From positions 1 through 64,000 of the forward strand of contig ABHC01000006.1 in NCBI GenBank assembly GCA_000171835.1: a DNA stretch of 64,000 nucleotides, read 5' to 3'. The position numbers were made by a program, and so were the translations under genes. Each line of letters opens with the position of its first letter. Within the stretch, counting starts at the first letter, position 1. Shown here one piece after another: positions 34,284 to 44,173 of the stretch. Below the pieces are notes generated by a model. It was given only the letters and a program-made list of their open reading frames with translations, searched no databases and was not told the DNA's origin. This DNA comes from an alpha proteobacterium BAL199 (GTDB lineage Bacteria > Pseudomonadota > Alphaproteobacteria > Thalassobaculales > Thalassobaculaceae).

Positions 34284-35741
34284 TTCCGTTGGGAGAGGCA
34301 ATTTGAAGGGGGGGGAGATGGCAAATTTTTACCGAGAACCAGATCGTAGGCAGCGGTTTCTTCTGCCGGTGGACATGGCGGATTGGGTTCCGGACACAGA
34401 CCTCGTGCACCTTCTTCTGGATGCCGTGGGTTTGATGGATCTATCGGCATTCGAGACGCACTACCGGAAGCGTGGGTCGGGAGCGCCACCGTTCGCGCCG
34501 AGGATGATGGTTAGTCTCCTTGTTTATGCGTATGCGAACGGGCAACGCTCAAGCCGCAAGATCGAGCGCCTGTGCGTGCGGGATGCTGGGTTTCGGACGA
34601 TCGTGTGCGCCGAGGTTCCCGACCACAGCGTGATAGCGCGGTTCCGCAAGCGGCACCGGGGCGACCTGGAGACCCTGTTCGTGGAGGTCCTGAAGCTGTG
34701 TCATGCGGCGGGGCTGGTGCGGTTGGGCGTGGTGGCGCTGGATGGGACCAAGGTGAAGGCAAATGCGTCGCTTGCGGCGAACCAGACCTCGAAGTCCCTG
34801 GAGGCGGAGGTTGCCGCCATGCTGTCGGAGGCCGAGGCGATCGATGCCGCCGAGGACGGGATGTTCGGGGAGGGCCGAGGTGACGATGTTCCCGTCGGGC
34901 TGAGGAAGCCGTCAGATCGGCTGTCCCGTCTTCGCTCCTGTCATGAACGTCTCTTGCGCGAAGCCGACCATCAACGGGTCGAGCAGCAGGAGAAGATCAA
35001 CGCCCGGATTGCCGAGGAAAAGGCGAACGGAAAAGCCAAACGCGGGCGGAAGCCGAAGACAGCCGAGGCGGTTGTCAAGGAAGAGGCCAAGGCCAACGTG
35101 AGCGACCCGGACAGCCGGATCATGAAGAGCCGCAAGGGATATCTCCAGGGGTACAATGCCCAGGCGGTGGTGACGGCGGACCAGATCATCCTCGCCACCG
35201 ATGTGACGAACCAGGCCAACGACGTTCGCCAACTGGCCCCGATGATTGCCCGGACCCTGACGATGATGGAGGCGGTGACCGGCGACGAGGCGGTGCTGGG
35301 GGTTGGCCTGTTTGACGCGGGCTATTGGTCTGACGAGAACGCGGCCACGGAAACAGCGGAATGCGAATACCTGATCGCCACCACTAAGGATTGGAAGCAG
35401 CGCAAGGCGATGCGTGATGCTCCACCACCCCGGGGCCGTATACCCAGGGACATGAGTGCCCGTGACCAGATGGAGCGTAAGCTCCTGACCCAACGGGGCC
35501 GAAAACTTTACCGGCTGCGCGGCCAGACCGTGGAACCGGTGTTCGGGCAAATGAAGGAGACCCAGGGCGCAGACGGATTCATGATGCGCGGGGAGCAGGA
35601 GACCCAGGGTGAATGGAACCTGCACTGCGCCGCCCACAACATCAAAAAACTACACTCGGAGTCCGTCCGCAGAGGAAGAAAGGGTGGAAAATGGCTCTTG
35701 AACTGAAGCAATTGGACAAGAAAAATGCCGTCTGAGGGCAA
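34242..35741 (+). mobile_element. IS1182-like insertion sequence in dctQ
   Basis: The element is 1500 bp if the 9-bp direct repeat AATCACCGG (34233-34241 and 35742-35750) is the target duplication. Excising it restores the dctQ frame exactly. I could not see strong terminal inverted repeats, so the precise ends could differ by a few bases, and part of the 9-bp repeat may belong to the element. Confidence 0.75.
34318..35706 (+). CDS. IS1182-like transposase
   Basis: The 462-residue transposase begins at ATG 34318 after a run of G residues (GGGGGGAG). The N-terminal DUF772-type domain (FYREPDRRQRFLLPVDMADW, then PRMMVSLLVYAYANGQRSSR) precedes the DDE domain with VVALDGTKVKANASLAANQT, a long charged coiled insertion (about 200-260), GLFDAGYWSDENA, and the C-terminal VEPVFGQMKE box. 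This organisation is that of IS1182/IS5-group enzymes. It is full-length and apparently intact. Confidence 0.88.
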   Translation: MANFYREPDRRQRFLLPVDMADWVPDTDLVHLLLDAVGLMDLSAFETHYRKRGSGAPPFAPRMMVSLLVYAYANGQRSSRKIERLCVRDAGFRTIVCAEVPDHSVIARFRKRHRGDLETLFVEVLKLCHAAGLVRLGVVALDGTKVKANASLAANQTSKSLEAEVAAMLSEAEAIDAAEDGMFGEGRGDDVPVGLRKPSDRLSRLRSCHERLLREADHQRVEQQEKINARIAEEKANGKAKRGRKPKTAEAVVKEEAKANVSDPDSRIMKSRKGYLQGYNAQAVVTADQIILATDVTNQANDVRQLAPMIARTLTMMEAVTGDEAVLGVGLFDAGYWSDENAATETAECEYLIATTKDWKQRKAMRDAPPPRGRIPRDMSARDQMERKLLTQRGRKLYRLRGQTVEPVFGQMKETQGADGFMMRGEQETQGEWNLHCAAHNIKKLHSESVRRGRKGGKWLLN

Positions 35742-35750
35742 AATCACCGG

Positions 35751-35903
35751 ATAGCTGCTTCATGCCGTCAAGCCAGACTCATTCAGCAACAGGCTCTGCT
35801 GCGCCGGGATCAGGCCGGGGTTGACCCGTTGATCGGTTCGAGCGACCTCGCCGAGGAGCTTGAGCTGATCGGCGCCGACGGGCGGCCGGAGAATCCCCGA
35901 TGA
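35751..35903 (+). pseudogene. dctQ: 3' remnant of dctQ
   Basis: Immediately after the right 9-bp repeat the dctQ frame resumes (IAASCRQARLIQQQALLRRD) and ends in TGA at 35901-35903, overlapping the ATG of dctM at 35900. This four-base overlap is typical of dctQM pairs and confirms that the segment is the displaced end of the gene. Confidence 0.8.
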
Positions 35904-37207
35904 TCCAGGTCACGCTCCTGATGCTGCTGACGTCCCTGGCGGTCGGACTGCCGGTCGCCGCGGTTCTGGCGCTCACCGGCTACGTCTTGTCCGAGAACTA
36001 TGCCTTCATCCCGATGACCGCGGCCTCGGGCGAACTCGCCTGGAGCCATTCCAACGATTTCGTGCTGATCGCCGCCCCGATGTTCATCATGATGGGGGAG
36101 TTGATGCACCGCTCCGGCGTCAGCGAGCGGTTGTTCTCAGCGCTCACGCCTTGGTTCACGCGGGTGCCGGGGCAGTTGATCCACACCAACATCGCGGCAA
36201 GTGCGGTCTTCGCTGCGACCTCCGGTTCGTCCCTGGCGACCGCTGCCACCATCGGGACGGTGGCCATTCCGAACATGGACAAGGGCGGTTACAGCAGGCC
36301 GCTGTTCCTGGGGTCGATCGCTGCCGGCGGAACCCTGGGCATCCTGATCCCGCCGTCGGTCAACATGATCATCTATGCGGTCCTGTCGGAGACCTCGGTC
36401 GCCGATCTCTACGCCGCCGGGTTTCTGCCAGGCATTCTGCTGGCGGTGCTGTTCTCCGCCGTGGTCGTCGTGGCCGTGCTGTGGAACCCGAAGCTGGCAC
36501 CCGCCACCGATTTCCAGGGCTCGCTTTGGCCGGCACGGATCGCCGGGCTGAAACATCTGGTTCCGCCCCTGTGCCTGTTCTTTCTGGTGGTCGGGTCGAT
36601 CTACCTCGGCATCGCGACCCCGACAGAAGCGGCGGCTCTCGGGCTGGTGGCGACTGTCGGACTGGTCGGATTGAACGGGGCGTTGACGGTCCCGGTGCTG
36701 CTGTCGGCCTTCGAGGGCACCGTGCGCACGACCTGCATGATCATGCTGATCGTGATCGCGGCGTTCTTCCTGAACTTCGTCATGGTGTCGATCGGGCTGG
36801 TCGAAGCGATTACCGGTGCTTTGCTGTCGCTTGGCTGGCCGCCGCTCGCGATGCTGGCGGCCATCGTGGTTTTCTATCTGGTCCTGGGATGCTTCATGGA
36901 GACGATCTCCATGATGATCGCCACCACCCCGATCATCGTTCCGGTGATTGTCAAACTCGGCTACTCGCCGGTTTGGTGGGGGATCGTGTTCGTGATCCTG
37001 ATCGAGGCGGCACTGATCACCCCGCCCGTGGGACTGAACCTGTACGTTGTTCAAGCGGTACGCAAAACCGGGTCGATTGCGGATCTGTTCAAGGGATCAG
37101 CTCCGTTTCTGGTGGCCATGCTGCTGACCATCATTCTTCTCGTCAGTTTTCCGCAGCTGGCGCTTTGGCTGCCAACCATCCTCAACCCGAAGTCCGGCCC
37201 CGTCTAA
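35900..37207 (+). CDS. dctM: TRAP transporter large membrane subunit
   Basis: This 435-residue protein has about 12 hydrophobic helices and the DctM signature segments: MFIMMGELMHRSGVSERLFS, then ASAVFAATSGSSLATAATIG, and GGTLGILIPPSVNMIIYAV. It would import a carboxylic acid with a sodium gradient together with DctQ and DctP. The gene itself is intact. The upstream dctQ is split by an IS and the downstream dctP has lost its 5' half, so the transporter is probably not functional. Confidence 0.95.
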   Translation: MIQVTLLMLLTSLAVGLPVAAVLALTGYVLSENYAFIPMTAASGELAWSHSNDFVLIAAPMFIMMGELMHRSGVSERLFSALTPWFTRVPGQLIHTNIAASAVFAATSGSSLATAATIGTVAIPNMDKGGYSRPLFLGSIAAGGTLGILIPPSVNMIIYAVLSETSVADLYAAGFLPGILLAVLFSAVVVVAVLWNPKLAPATDFQGSLWPARIAGLKHLVPPLCLFFLVVGSIYLGIATPTEAAALGLVATVGLVGLNGALTVPVLLSAFEGTVRTTCMIMLIVIAAFFLNFVMVSIGLVEAITGALLSLGWPPLAMLAAIVVFYLVLGCFMETISMMIATTPIIVPVIVKLGYSPVWWGIVFVILIEAALITPPVGLNLYVVQAVRKTGSIADLFKGSAPFLVAMLLTIILLVSFPQLALWLPTILNPKSGPV

Positions 37208-37246
37208 GCCGCCGGAGCTCCGACGACCAAACAGGAGGCATTCGAC

Positions 37247-37854
37247 ATGACGAATACCAGGCGCAGGTGATCTATTGCCGTGACCAGTTCACCTCCATCG
37301 CCGACCTGAAGGGCCGCAAGGTTCGCGCTTCCGGCGCTTCCCAGCAGGTGTTCATCAGTCATCTGGGCGGGTCGCCGATCGGGCTGGCGTTCGGTGAGGT
37401 CCAGACCGCGCTGGCCAGCGGTGTCGTCGACTGCGCCATTACCGGCGCGCTGTCCGGCTACCTTGCCAAGTGGCACGAGTCGGCAAAGTTCATCTCGCCG
37501 ATGCCGATCAACCACGGCCTGATCGCGCATATCGCCAATCTCGATTGGTGGAACAGCCTCGATCCGAAGGTCCAGGCGCTGCTCGAAACCCAACTGATGG
37601 GGCTTGAGGCCAAGATGTTCGCTTTGGCTTCGACCGAGACCAAAGACGGTCTGTCCTGCAATACCGGAGGCGCATGCGCATACGGACAGCCGGCTGCCAT
37701 GACGTTGGTGCCGGTCGCTCCGAGTGATGCCGCAATCCGCGACGAGGCCGTCACGGCCGCTGTCCTGCCGGCCTACAAGGATCGGTGCGGCGAGGTTTGT
37801 GCAGCCAAGTGGAACGAGACCATCGGTGCCGCGCAGGGGGTGGTGATCCGCTAG
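37247..37854 (+). pseudogene. dctP: TRAP periplasmic binding protein gene with a 5' deletion
   Basis: An AGGAGG site and ATG at 37247 remain, but the frame from that ATG stops after seven codons. The DctP frame is open only from about 37261 (AQVIYCRDQFTSIADLKGRK) to the TAG at 37852-37854, about 197 residues. These correspond to the C-terminal half of a DctP protein, including the SIADLKGRKVRASGA loop and the LAFGEVQTALASGVVDCAIT strand. The signal peptide and N-terminal lobe, about 130 codons, are missing. A deletion joining codon 4 or 5 to the middle of the gene explains the structure. Confidence 0.8.
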
Positions 37855-37963
37855 TCATCCAGGACGAGGGGCGGGATACCGGACCAAATTTGCGGAATCC
37901 TGCCCCAATACCTGCTCACATCACAGCGACCGATGTGCCGATCCGGTACCAGGAGGCAAGGAC

Positions 37964-38290
37964 ATGATGACCGCAGACGAGGTGCAGTCATTCATTCGAG
38001 GAGCAACCGTTCGGGCGATCGATCCCGAAACTGAACAGATGGTAGCCACGGTTAGCTACTTGCCGGACGGCACCTGCCAGATGGCGCGCAGGGGCGCGAC
38101 CGCCGTCGAGCCAGGGTTGTACGGGTTCTCCGACGGGCTCTATTGGACCCGGTATGCCGAGTTCCGGGACGGCACCACCAACAGCTTCTATCTGGTCGAA
38201 GTCGGTCCTGGACTCGCGCAGGCCTACTACGCCGACGGGCGTCGCGCGTTCCTTCTTGAGCGTCAGAACGGCGCAGACCGGCCTGCGTAG
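37964..38290 (+). CDS. Hypothetical 108-residue protein
   Basis: A small soluble protein with beta-rich sequence (QMVATVSYLPDGTCQMARRG and DGLYWTRYAEFRDG), no signal peptide and no recognised domain. CAGGAGG lies shortly before the double ATG (37964/37967). The pattern of Trp/Tyr/Gly strands recalls small lipocalin-like or DUF995-like proteins, but I cannot assign a family. It stands alone between the dctP remnant and the convergent selO gene. Confidence 0.6.
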   Translation: MMTADEVQSFIRGATVRAIDPETEQMVATVSYLPDGTCQMARRGATAVEPGLYGFSDGLYWTRYAEFRDGTTNSFYLVEVGPGLAQAYYADGRRAFLLERQNGADRPA

Positions 38291-38312
38291 GGCAGACAGC
38301 GGTTATCCGCGA

Positions 38313-39824
38313 TCAGGTTCCACAGAAGGTCTGCCGAACGACTTGGTCGGGGCGGGGCGGTTGCCGGTACCGCGTATGCTCCGGAGCTTCCTCGTACGGA
38401 TTGGCGAGCGCTGAAAGCAGCGCCTCAAACGGAGCGAGGTCGCCATTGTCTTCGGCAGCTCGGATCGCCTCCTCGACCAGATGATTGCGCGGGATCACCG
38501 ACGGGTTGGCGGCTCGCAAGGCGACAGCCCGTTCCTTGGCCGGCCTCGGTTCGTCGGCGAGCCGGACCTGCCAGGTCTCGGCCCAGGCGTCGAACGCGGT
38601 GGGGTCCTGGAACTGGACACGCGGTCCAAGGGCGTCGCTCTGCGGGGGCTCAGCCGGCGGTTCGAGCAGATCGGCCAGGCCGCGGAACGTCAGGGTGAAA
38701 TCGGCGCCGTTCTCGGCCATTCGGCTCATCAGATCCTGTGCCAGGGCAAGATCGCCGTCCCGTGCTTCGGTGAGGCCAAGCTTGGCCGCCAACACAACGG
38801 TCAATGCGGTCTCGAACACTTCCGGGAACCCGTCGATGGCGTGCTGCGCGGCGGCCAGTGCCTGGTCCTCATCTTCCTCGATGATCGGCAGCAGGCACTG
38901 CGCGAGTTGCGCCAGGTTCCATTGCACGATCGCCGGCTGGTTGGCGAAGGCGTAGCGGCCGGCGTGGTCGATCGAACTGAACACTGTCTGCGGATGGTAG
39001 CGATCCATGAACGCGCAGGGACCGTAGTCGATGGTCTCGCCAGCGATCGAGGTGTTGTCTGTGTTCATCACGCCGTGGATGAATCCGACCCCCAGCCACC
39101 GGGCGACCAAGCGGGCCTGGGCGCCAATCACGGCGTCCAGCAGGGCGAGGTATGGCCGTTCGGCATCGGCGACCTCAGGGTAGTGGCGGGCGATCACGTG
39201 ATCGGCGAGGCTGCGGGTTCCGTCGCTGTCGCGCCGTGCGGCGAAGTATTGGAACGTGCCGACGCGGATGTGGCTGCGCGCCACCCGGGTCAGCACCGCA
39301 CCCGGCAGGGTCGTTTCACGGTACACCGGCTGGCCGGTGGTGACCGCCGCCAACGCCCGGGTCGTCGGGATATCCAGGCGGTGCATGGCCTCGCTGACGA
39401 TGTACTCGCGCAGCACCGGACCGAGAGCGGCACGGCCGTCGCCGCCGCGGGAGAATGGGGTGCGGCCGGCGCCTTTCAACTGGACGTCGCGGCGGACACC
39501 GTCTCGGTCGATCACTTCGCCGAGCAGGATCGCCCGCCCGTCGCCAAGCTGCGGCACCCATCCGCCGAACTGGTGCCCGGCGTACGCCATCGCCAGCGGG
39601 TCGGCGCCTTCGGGAACGCTGTTGCCGGCGAGGATCTCGAGCCCGGTCGGCGAGGCCAAGGCATCGGCGTCGAGACCAAGCGTTTCGGCAAGGTCACGAT
39701 TGACTCGGATCAGGCCCGGTGCGGTGACCGGGGTCGGCGGAAGCCGGGCGAAGAAGCGCTCCGGCAGTCGCGCGTAGCTATTGTCGAACGGGATGGTGGC
39801 GAGGCCGGCGGGTAAGGTTGTCAT
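38313..39824 (-). CDS. selO: SelO family protein AMPylase (UPF0061/YdiU)
   Basis: From ATG 39824 the product is 503 residues. SelO proteins have a kinase-like fold but transfer AMP to proteins, with ATP bound in a flipped position. Family segments are clear: [36 protein letters not shown], the [20 protein letters not shown] helix, [19 protein letters not shown] (metal-binding Asn/Asp) and [15 protein letters not shown]. The C-terminus is FCGT, keeping one Cys where mitochondrial SelO has a Cys-x-x-Sec motif. It is monocistronic and convergent with the 37964 gene. Confidence 0.95.
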   Translation of the reverse strand: MTTLPAGLATIPFDNSYARLPERFFARLPPTPVTAPGLIRVNRDLAETLGLDADALASPTGLEILAGNSVPEGADPLAMAYAGHQFGGWVPQLGDGRAILLGEVIDRDGVRRDVQLKGAGRTPFSRGGDGRAALGPVLREYIVSEAMHRLDIPTTRALAAVTTGQPVYRETTLPGAVLTRVARSHIRVGTFQYFAARRDSDGTRSLADHVIARHYPEVADAERPYLALLDAVIGAQARLVARWLGVGFIHGVMNTDNTSIAGETIDYGPCAFMDRYHPQTVFSSIDHAGRYAFANQPAIVQWNLAQLAQCLLPIIEEDEDQALAAAQHAIDGFPEVFETALTVVLAAKLGLTEARDGDLALAQDLMSRMAENGADFTLTFRGLADLLEPPAEPPQSDALGPRVQFQDPTAFDAWAETWQVRLADEPRPAKERAVALRAANPSVIPRNHLVEEAIRAAEDNGDLAPFEALLSALANPYEEAPEHTRYRQPPRPDQVVRQTFCGT

Positions 39825-40099
39825 GGCAAGGATCCGTAGCACGGGTGGGCACCGGTCGTCTTCCGGTCGGACATGCAAAATTTGAGTGCGAAAGCGCCAT
39901 ATCCAAGATGTTTCTTGCCGGACGATGCCAAGCCCCTGCAGCCCGACCTCGTCCTTTCAGGCATCTCGTTGATTGGGTTAGTCTGGTGGCGGTACTGGGA
40001 GGTGCCACGGTCTGTTCGCACAAGAGCGGACCGGACGGCGATTGTGCGCCGGCGACAGGCATCGCCAGAGCGTGCGGGGGCGGGAGGCTAGACGGTCCT

Positions 40100-41758
<1,659 letters not shown>

Positions 41759-41759
<1 letters not shown>

Positions 41760-41783
41760 CGGCCGACGTTGCCGCGTTATTTT
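41759..41783. terminator. Weak hairpin between convergent glnK and DUF2786 genes
   Basis: GCGGC (41759-41763) pairs with GCCGC (41771-41775), followed by GTTATTTT. The stem is only 5 bp. It overlaps the end of the convergent gene and could act as a weak terminator for glnK. Confidence 0.3.
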
Positions 41784-42481
41784 GTCGGCAGGTCTATCGA
41801 GAGTGCCGCGCCGACTGTTCCACCGGAATCGTAGGCTGCTGGCGACACCATTCGGCCCCGACCTTCGACACTCCGCAGGCTCAGGCCGAGTTTCTCGAGT
41901 TCCGTGTCGACCACCGCGGTCTTGAGAAGCACGAGGTCGCGTCCGGTCCCGTGGCTCACAACTTCGCGCTCCGCCTTCATCACGGTCAGTTGGTCGGCGA
42001 TGGACGCGATCATTCCGAGCGCAAATGACGCGTTCGCCAAGTGTCGATCCCGGTGCCGGAACTGCCGATAATCGGCCGAGTTCTTGTAGCGCCCGAGTTC
42101 GAACCGGACCGTGGCGTCGATCAACTCGGCTATATAGTGCGCGACCTCCACGTCGGCTCCGAGACCGAAAAACACGAAGCGCGCTGTGCCGTCCCGGTTC
42201 TTCTCGCGCCAGACCCGGCAGTCGCAGAAGGCTGCGATGGCACCGACACAGTGATCGAGCGGAATGCGCTTCTTGCGGTGGGTCTCGAACGCGCGTTGCT
42301 CACACGGCGCGTAGCGTAACTCGATGTCGCTGAGCGACAGGTCATGGCGGTCGAGCAGTTCGGCCACCTTGGCGGCCGCCAGCAGGGCCTCGGCCTCCGT
42401 ACAGCCGTTGTCGGTGGTCTTGGCCCGCAGCCCCTGGATGCGTGCTCTCAGCCTATCGCCAGGATCGCCCGATGTGTTCAC
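41777..42481 (-). CDS. DUF2786 domain protein
   Basis: The 234-residue protein starts at GTG 42481. The N-terminal 40-50 residues match DUF2786 (LRARIQGLRAKTTDNGCTEAEALLAAAKVAELLDRHDLS in two parts), a helical segment common in phage-like and chromosomal hypothetical proteins. The rest (AHYIAELIDATVRFELGRYK and ASFALGMIASIADQL) fits the associated DUF7168-type C-terminal region. No catalytic motif is visible. It is convergent with glnK and divergent from the aldo/keto reductase gene. Function unknown. Confidence 0.8.
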   Translation of the reverse strand: MNTSGDPGDRLRARIQGLRAKTTDNGCTEAEALLAAAKVAELLDRHDLSLSDIELRYAPCEQRAFETHRKKRIPLDHCVGAIAAFCDCRVWREKNRDGTARFVFFGLGADVEVAHYIAELIDATVRFELGRYKNSADYRQFRHRDRHLANASFALGMIASIADQLTVMKAEREVVSHGTGRDLVLLKTAVVDTELEKLGLSLRSVEGRGRMVSPAAYDSGGTVGAALSIDLPTK

Positions 42482-42630
42482 AACAAGGATTCCGTAGGGG
42501 AAGTTGAGACACCGAAGCCGGTAATCCGCTGCGGCGTCAAGCGTCGCAAGATTGGTGTCGTTCGCGAGTGGGCGTGGATGATCGCTGCAAATGGTGCGAC
42601 GTTCGCGGGCAGTTGAGCAGGGGACAGACT

Positions 42631-43632
42631 ATGGATTATCGCCGTCTTGCCGGAACGGACTTGGATGTCTCGGTTCTGTGCTTCGGTCCGATGCGATCGG
42701 CCGCGCGCACGCCGAGTGCAGACGACCGCTCGCAGGCCGGCGAGCGCGCGTTGCGGACGGCGCTGGATTCCGGAGTGAACTTTGTGCACTCGAGCTACGA
42801 GTACGGGGTGCGCTGGATGATGAACGGCGTGTTGCGCGACCACCCCAAGCGCCACGACATCCATCACGTGATCAAGCTGCCGGGTCCGGACTGGAAGGAC
42901 GGCAATCGCTTCGATGCGGCGAAGTTCCGCATGCGTGTCGAGGAAGCGCTGACCGATCTGGCCGCCGAACGCATCGCCGTGCTGCAGTGGATGTGGCGCA
43001 CCGATCCGAACGATGACGACAACCGGGTCAAGGTGCTGCCGATGATTGTCGACGATGTCACCGCTGCGTTCGAGACTCTGCGCGATGAGGGCAAGGTCGG
43101 TTTTCTGTCGACGTTTCCATATACATCAGCAGCAGCCAAGGCGGCGATCGACACCGATGCGTTCTCGGGGCTGATCGGCTTCTACAATCCCATCGAGATG
43201 GAAATGCAGCCGCTGTTCGCCGAACTGGCTGAAAAGAATATGGGGTTCCTGTGCATTCGTCCGCTGTATCAGGGCATCCTGACGGACGGGCGCGACAGCC
43301 TCGACGCACTGCCGGACGGCCACCACCTGAAGAAACCTGAGAACGCGCCAGAGTTCGCCAAACGCCGCGCGGTCGTGAGCGCGTTCGCCGAGGAGATAGG
43401 CGACTCCACGACCCGCTTCGCGCTTCGGTTTCCGCTGCTCTCGGAGAGTGTCGCCAGTGTGATCACCGGGCTGAACACCGAGGCCCAGGTGCGCCATGCG
43501 ATCGACTGCCTCAGCGGCGTGACGCCGAGGCCGGACCTGACAGCCAGGGCGTTGCGGCTGTGGCAACAGGATTTGGTGCGGCTTGACGGGCGCATGGTTT
43601 GTTCACCGGTCGCGGCTGGTGTAGCAGCTTGA
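42631..43632 (+). CDS. Aldo/keto reductase family protein
   Basis: From ATG 42631 the protein is 333 residues with an aldo/keto reductase TIM barrel. The start (RRLAGTDLDVSVLCFGPMRS) and the Tyr-bearing segment FVHSSYEYGV match the fold, a Lys in HVIKLPGP fits the catalytic lysine, and LCIRPLYQGILTDG matches the strand-7 region. The catalytic His normally found in the strand-4 segment seems absent, that segment reading AVLQWMWRTDP. It may therefore reduce an unusual substrate, or be a non-catalytic paralogue of the MSMEG/AKR5-like kind. It is monocistronic. Confidence 0.82.
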   Translation: MDYRRLAGTDLDVSVLCFGPMRSAARTPSADDRSQAGERALRTALDSGVNFVHSSYEYGVRWMMNGVLRDHPKRHDIHHVIKLPGPDWKDGNRFDAAKFRMRVEEALTDLAAERIAVLQWMWRTDPNDDDNRVKVLPMIVDDVTAAFETLRDEGKVGFLSTFPYTSAAAKAAIDTDAFSGLIGFYNPIEMEMQPLFAELAEKNMGFLCIRPLYQGILTDGRDSLDALPDGHHLKKPENAPEFAKRRAVVSAFAEEIGDSTTRFALRFPLLSESVASVITGLNTEAQVRHAIDCLSGVTPRPDLTARALRLWQQDLVRLDGRMVCSPVAAGVAA

Positions 43633-43747
43633 CTAAACTTCGATTCGGCCCGCCGGGCGATTGCGGACGCCGCCGAGCGCACTTAACCGAATCTTAGGGC
43701 GACCAAGGCAGATTGACGGCCTGTGTCACTGTCGTGCGAGCGTATCA

Positions 43748-44152
43748 ATGCCCCATTTCCGCGTAGTGCTTGTCTGCCTCGCTCTCCTGGCCGGATGGAG
43801 TATGCCGGCGATCGGCTCCGAGGCTTCCCTCTCCTTGGCTGATAAAGCCACGCTTCAGGCTGCGATGCAGCGCCACGTGGACAGCCAGTCGGTCGACGGG
43901 GCGCTGCTTTATCTCGATCCCGCGGGCGACGTCCAGGCGCTCCACCCGGTCACCGCCCATCCGATGATCCTGTCGATGGGCCCGCACTTCGTCCTGTGCT
44001 TCGATTTTCGCGATGCAAAGGGCAAGGACGTTCCGGTCGACTTCTACATGGCCAAGAAATCCATGGGCTATGTGGTGTTTCATACCGCCGTCGCCGATCG
44101 CAAGCTGCTGCGCCAGTTGATGGACAGCGGCCGGGTTCGGCGCGTCCCGTGA
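43748..44152 (+). CDS. Hypothetical exported protein
   Basis: The 134-residue protein starts at ATG 43748. It has a signal peptide (LVCLALLAGWSMPAIGSEAS, cleavage near 24) and a periplasmic domain of about 110 residues with alternating helices and strands (LADKATLQAAMQRHVDSQSV, then LCFDFRDAKGKDVPVDFYMA). I recognise no family with certainty. It lies 21 bp before the histidine kinase gene, and a role as its periplasmic partner is possible on position alone. Confidence 0.7.
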   Translation: MPHFRVVLVCLALLAGWSMPAIGSEASLSLADKATLQAAMQRHVDSQSVDGALLYLDPAGDVQALHPVTAHPMILSMGPHFVLCFDFRDAKGKDVPVDFYMAKKSMGYVVFHTAVADRKLLRQLMDSGRVRRVP

Positions 44153-44173
44153 TCGGAGCCGGTCATCAACGCC

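Noticed and set aside
36151-37854. A 567-residue protein overlapping dctM and dctP
   Set aside because: Its first two thirds are an out-of-frame reading of dctM. Only the C-terminal part, belonging to the dctP remnant, is real.
39825-40099. Sigma-54 promoter upstream of amtB
   Set aside because: I looked for a TGGCAC-N5-TTGC-type pair as expected for nitrogen control and saw none convincing.
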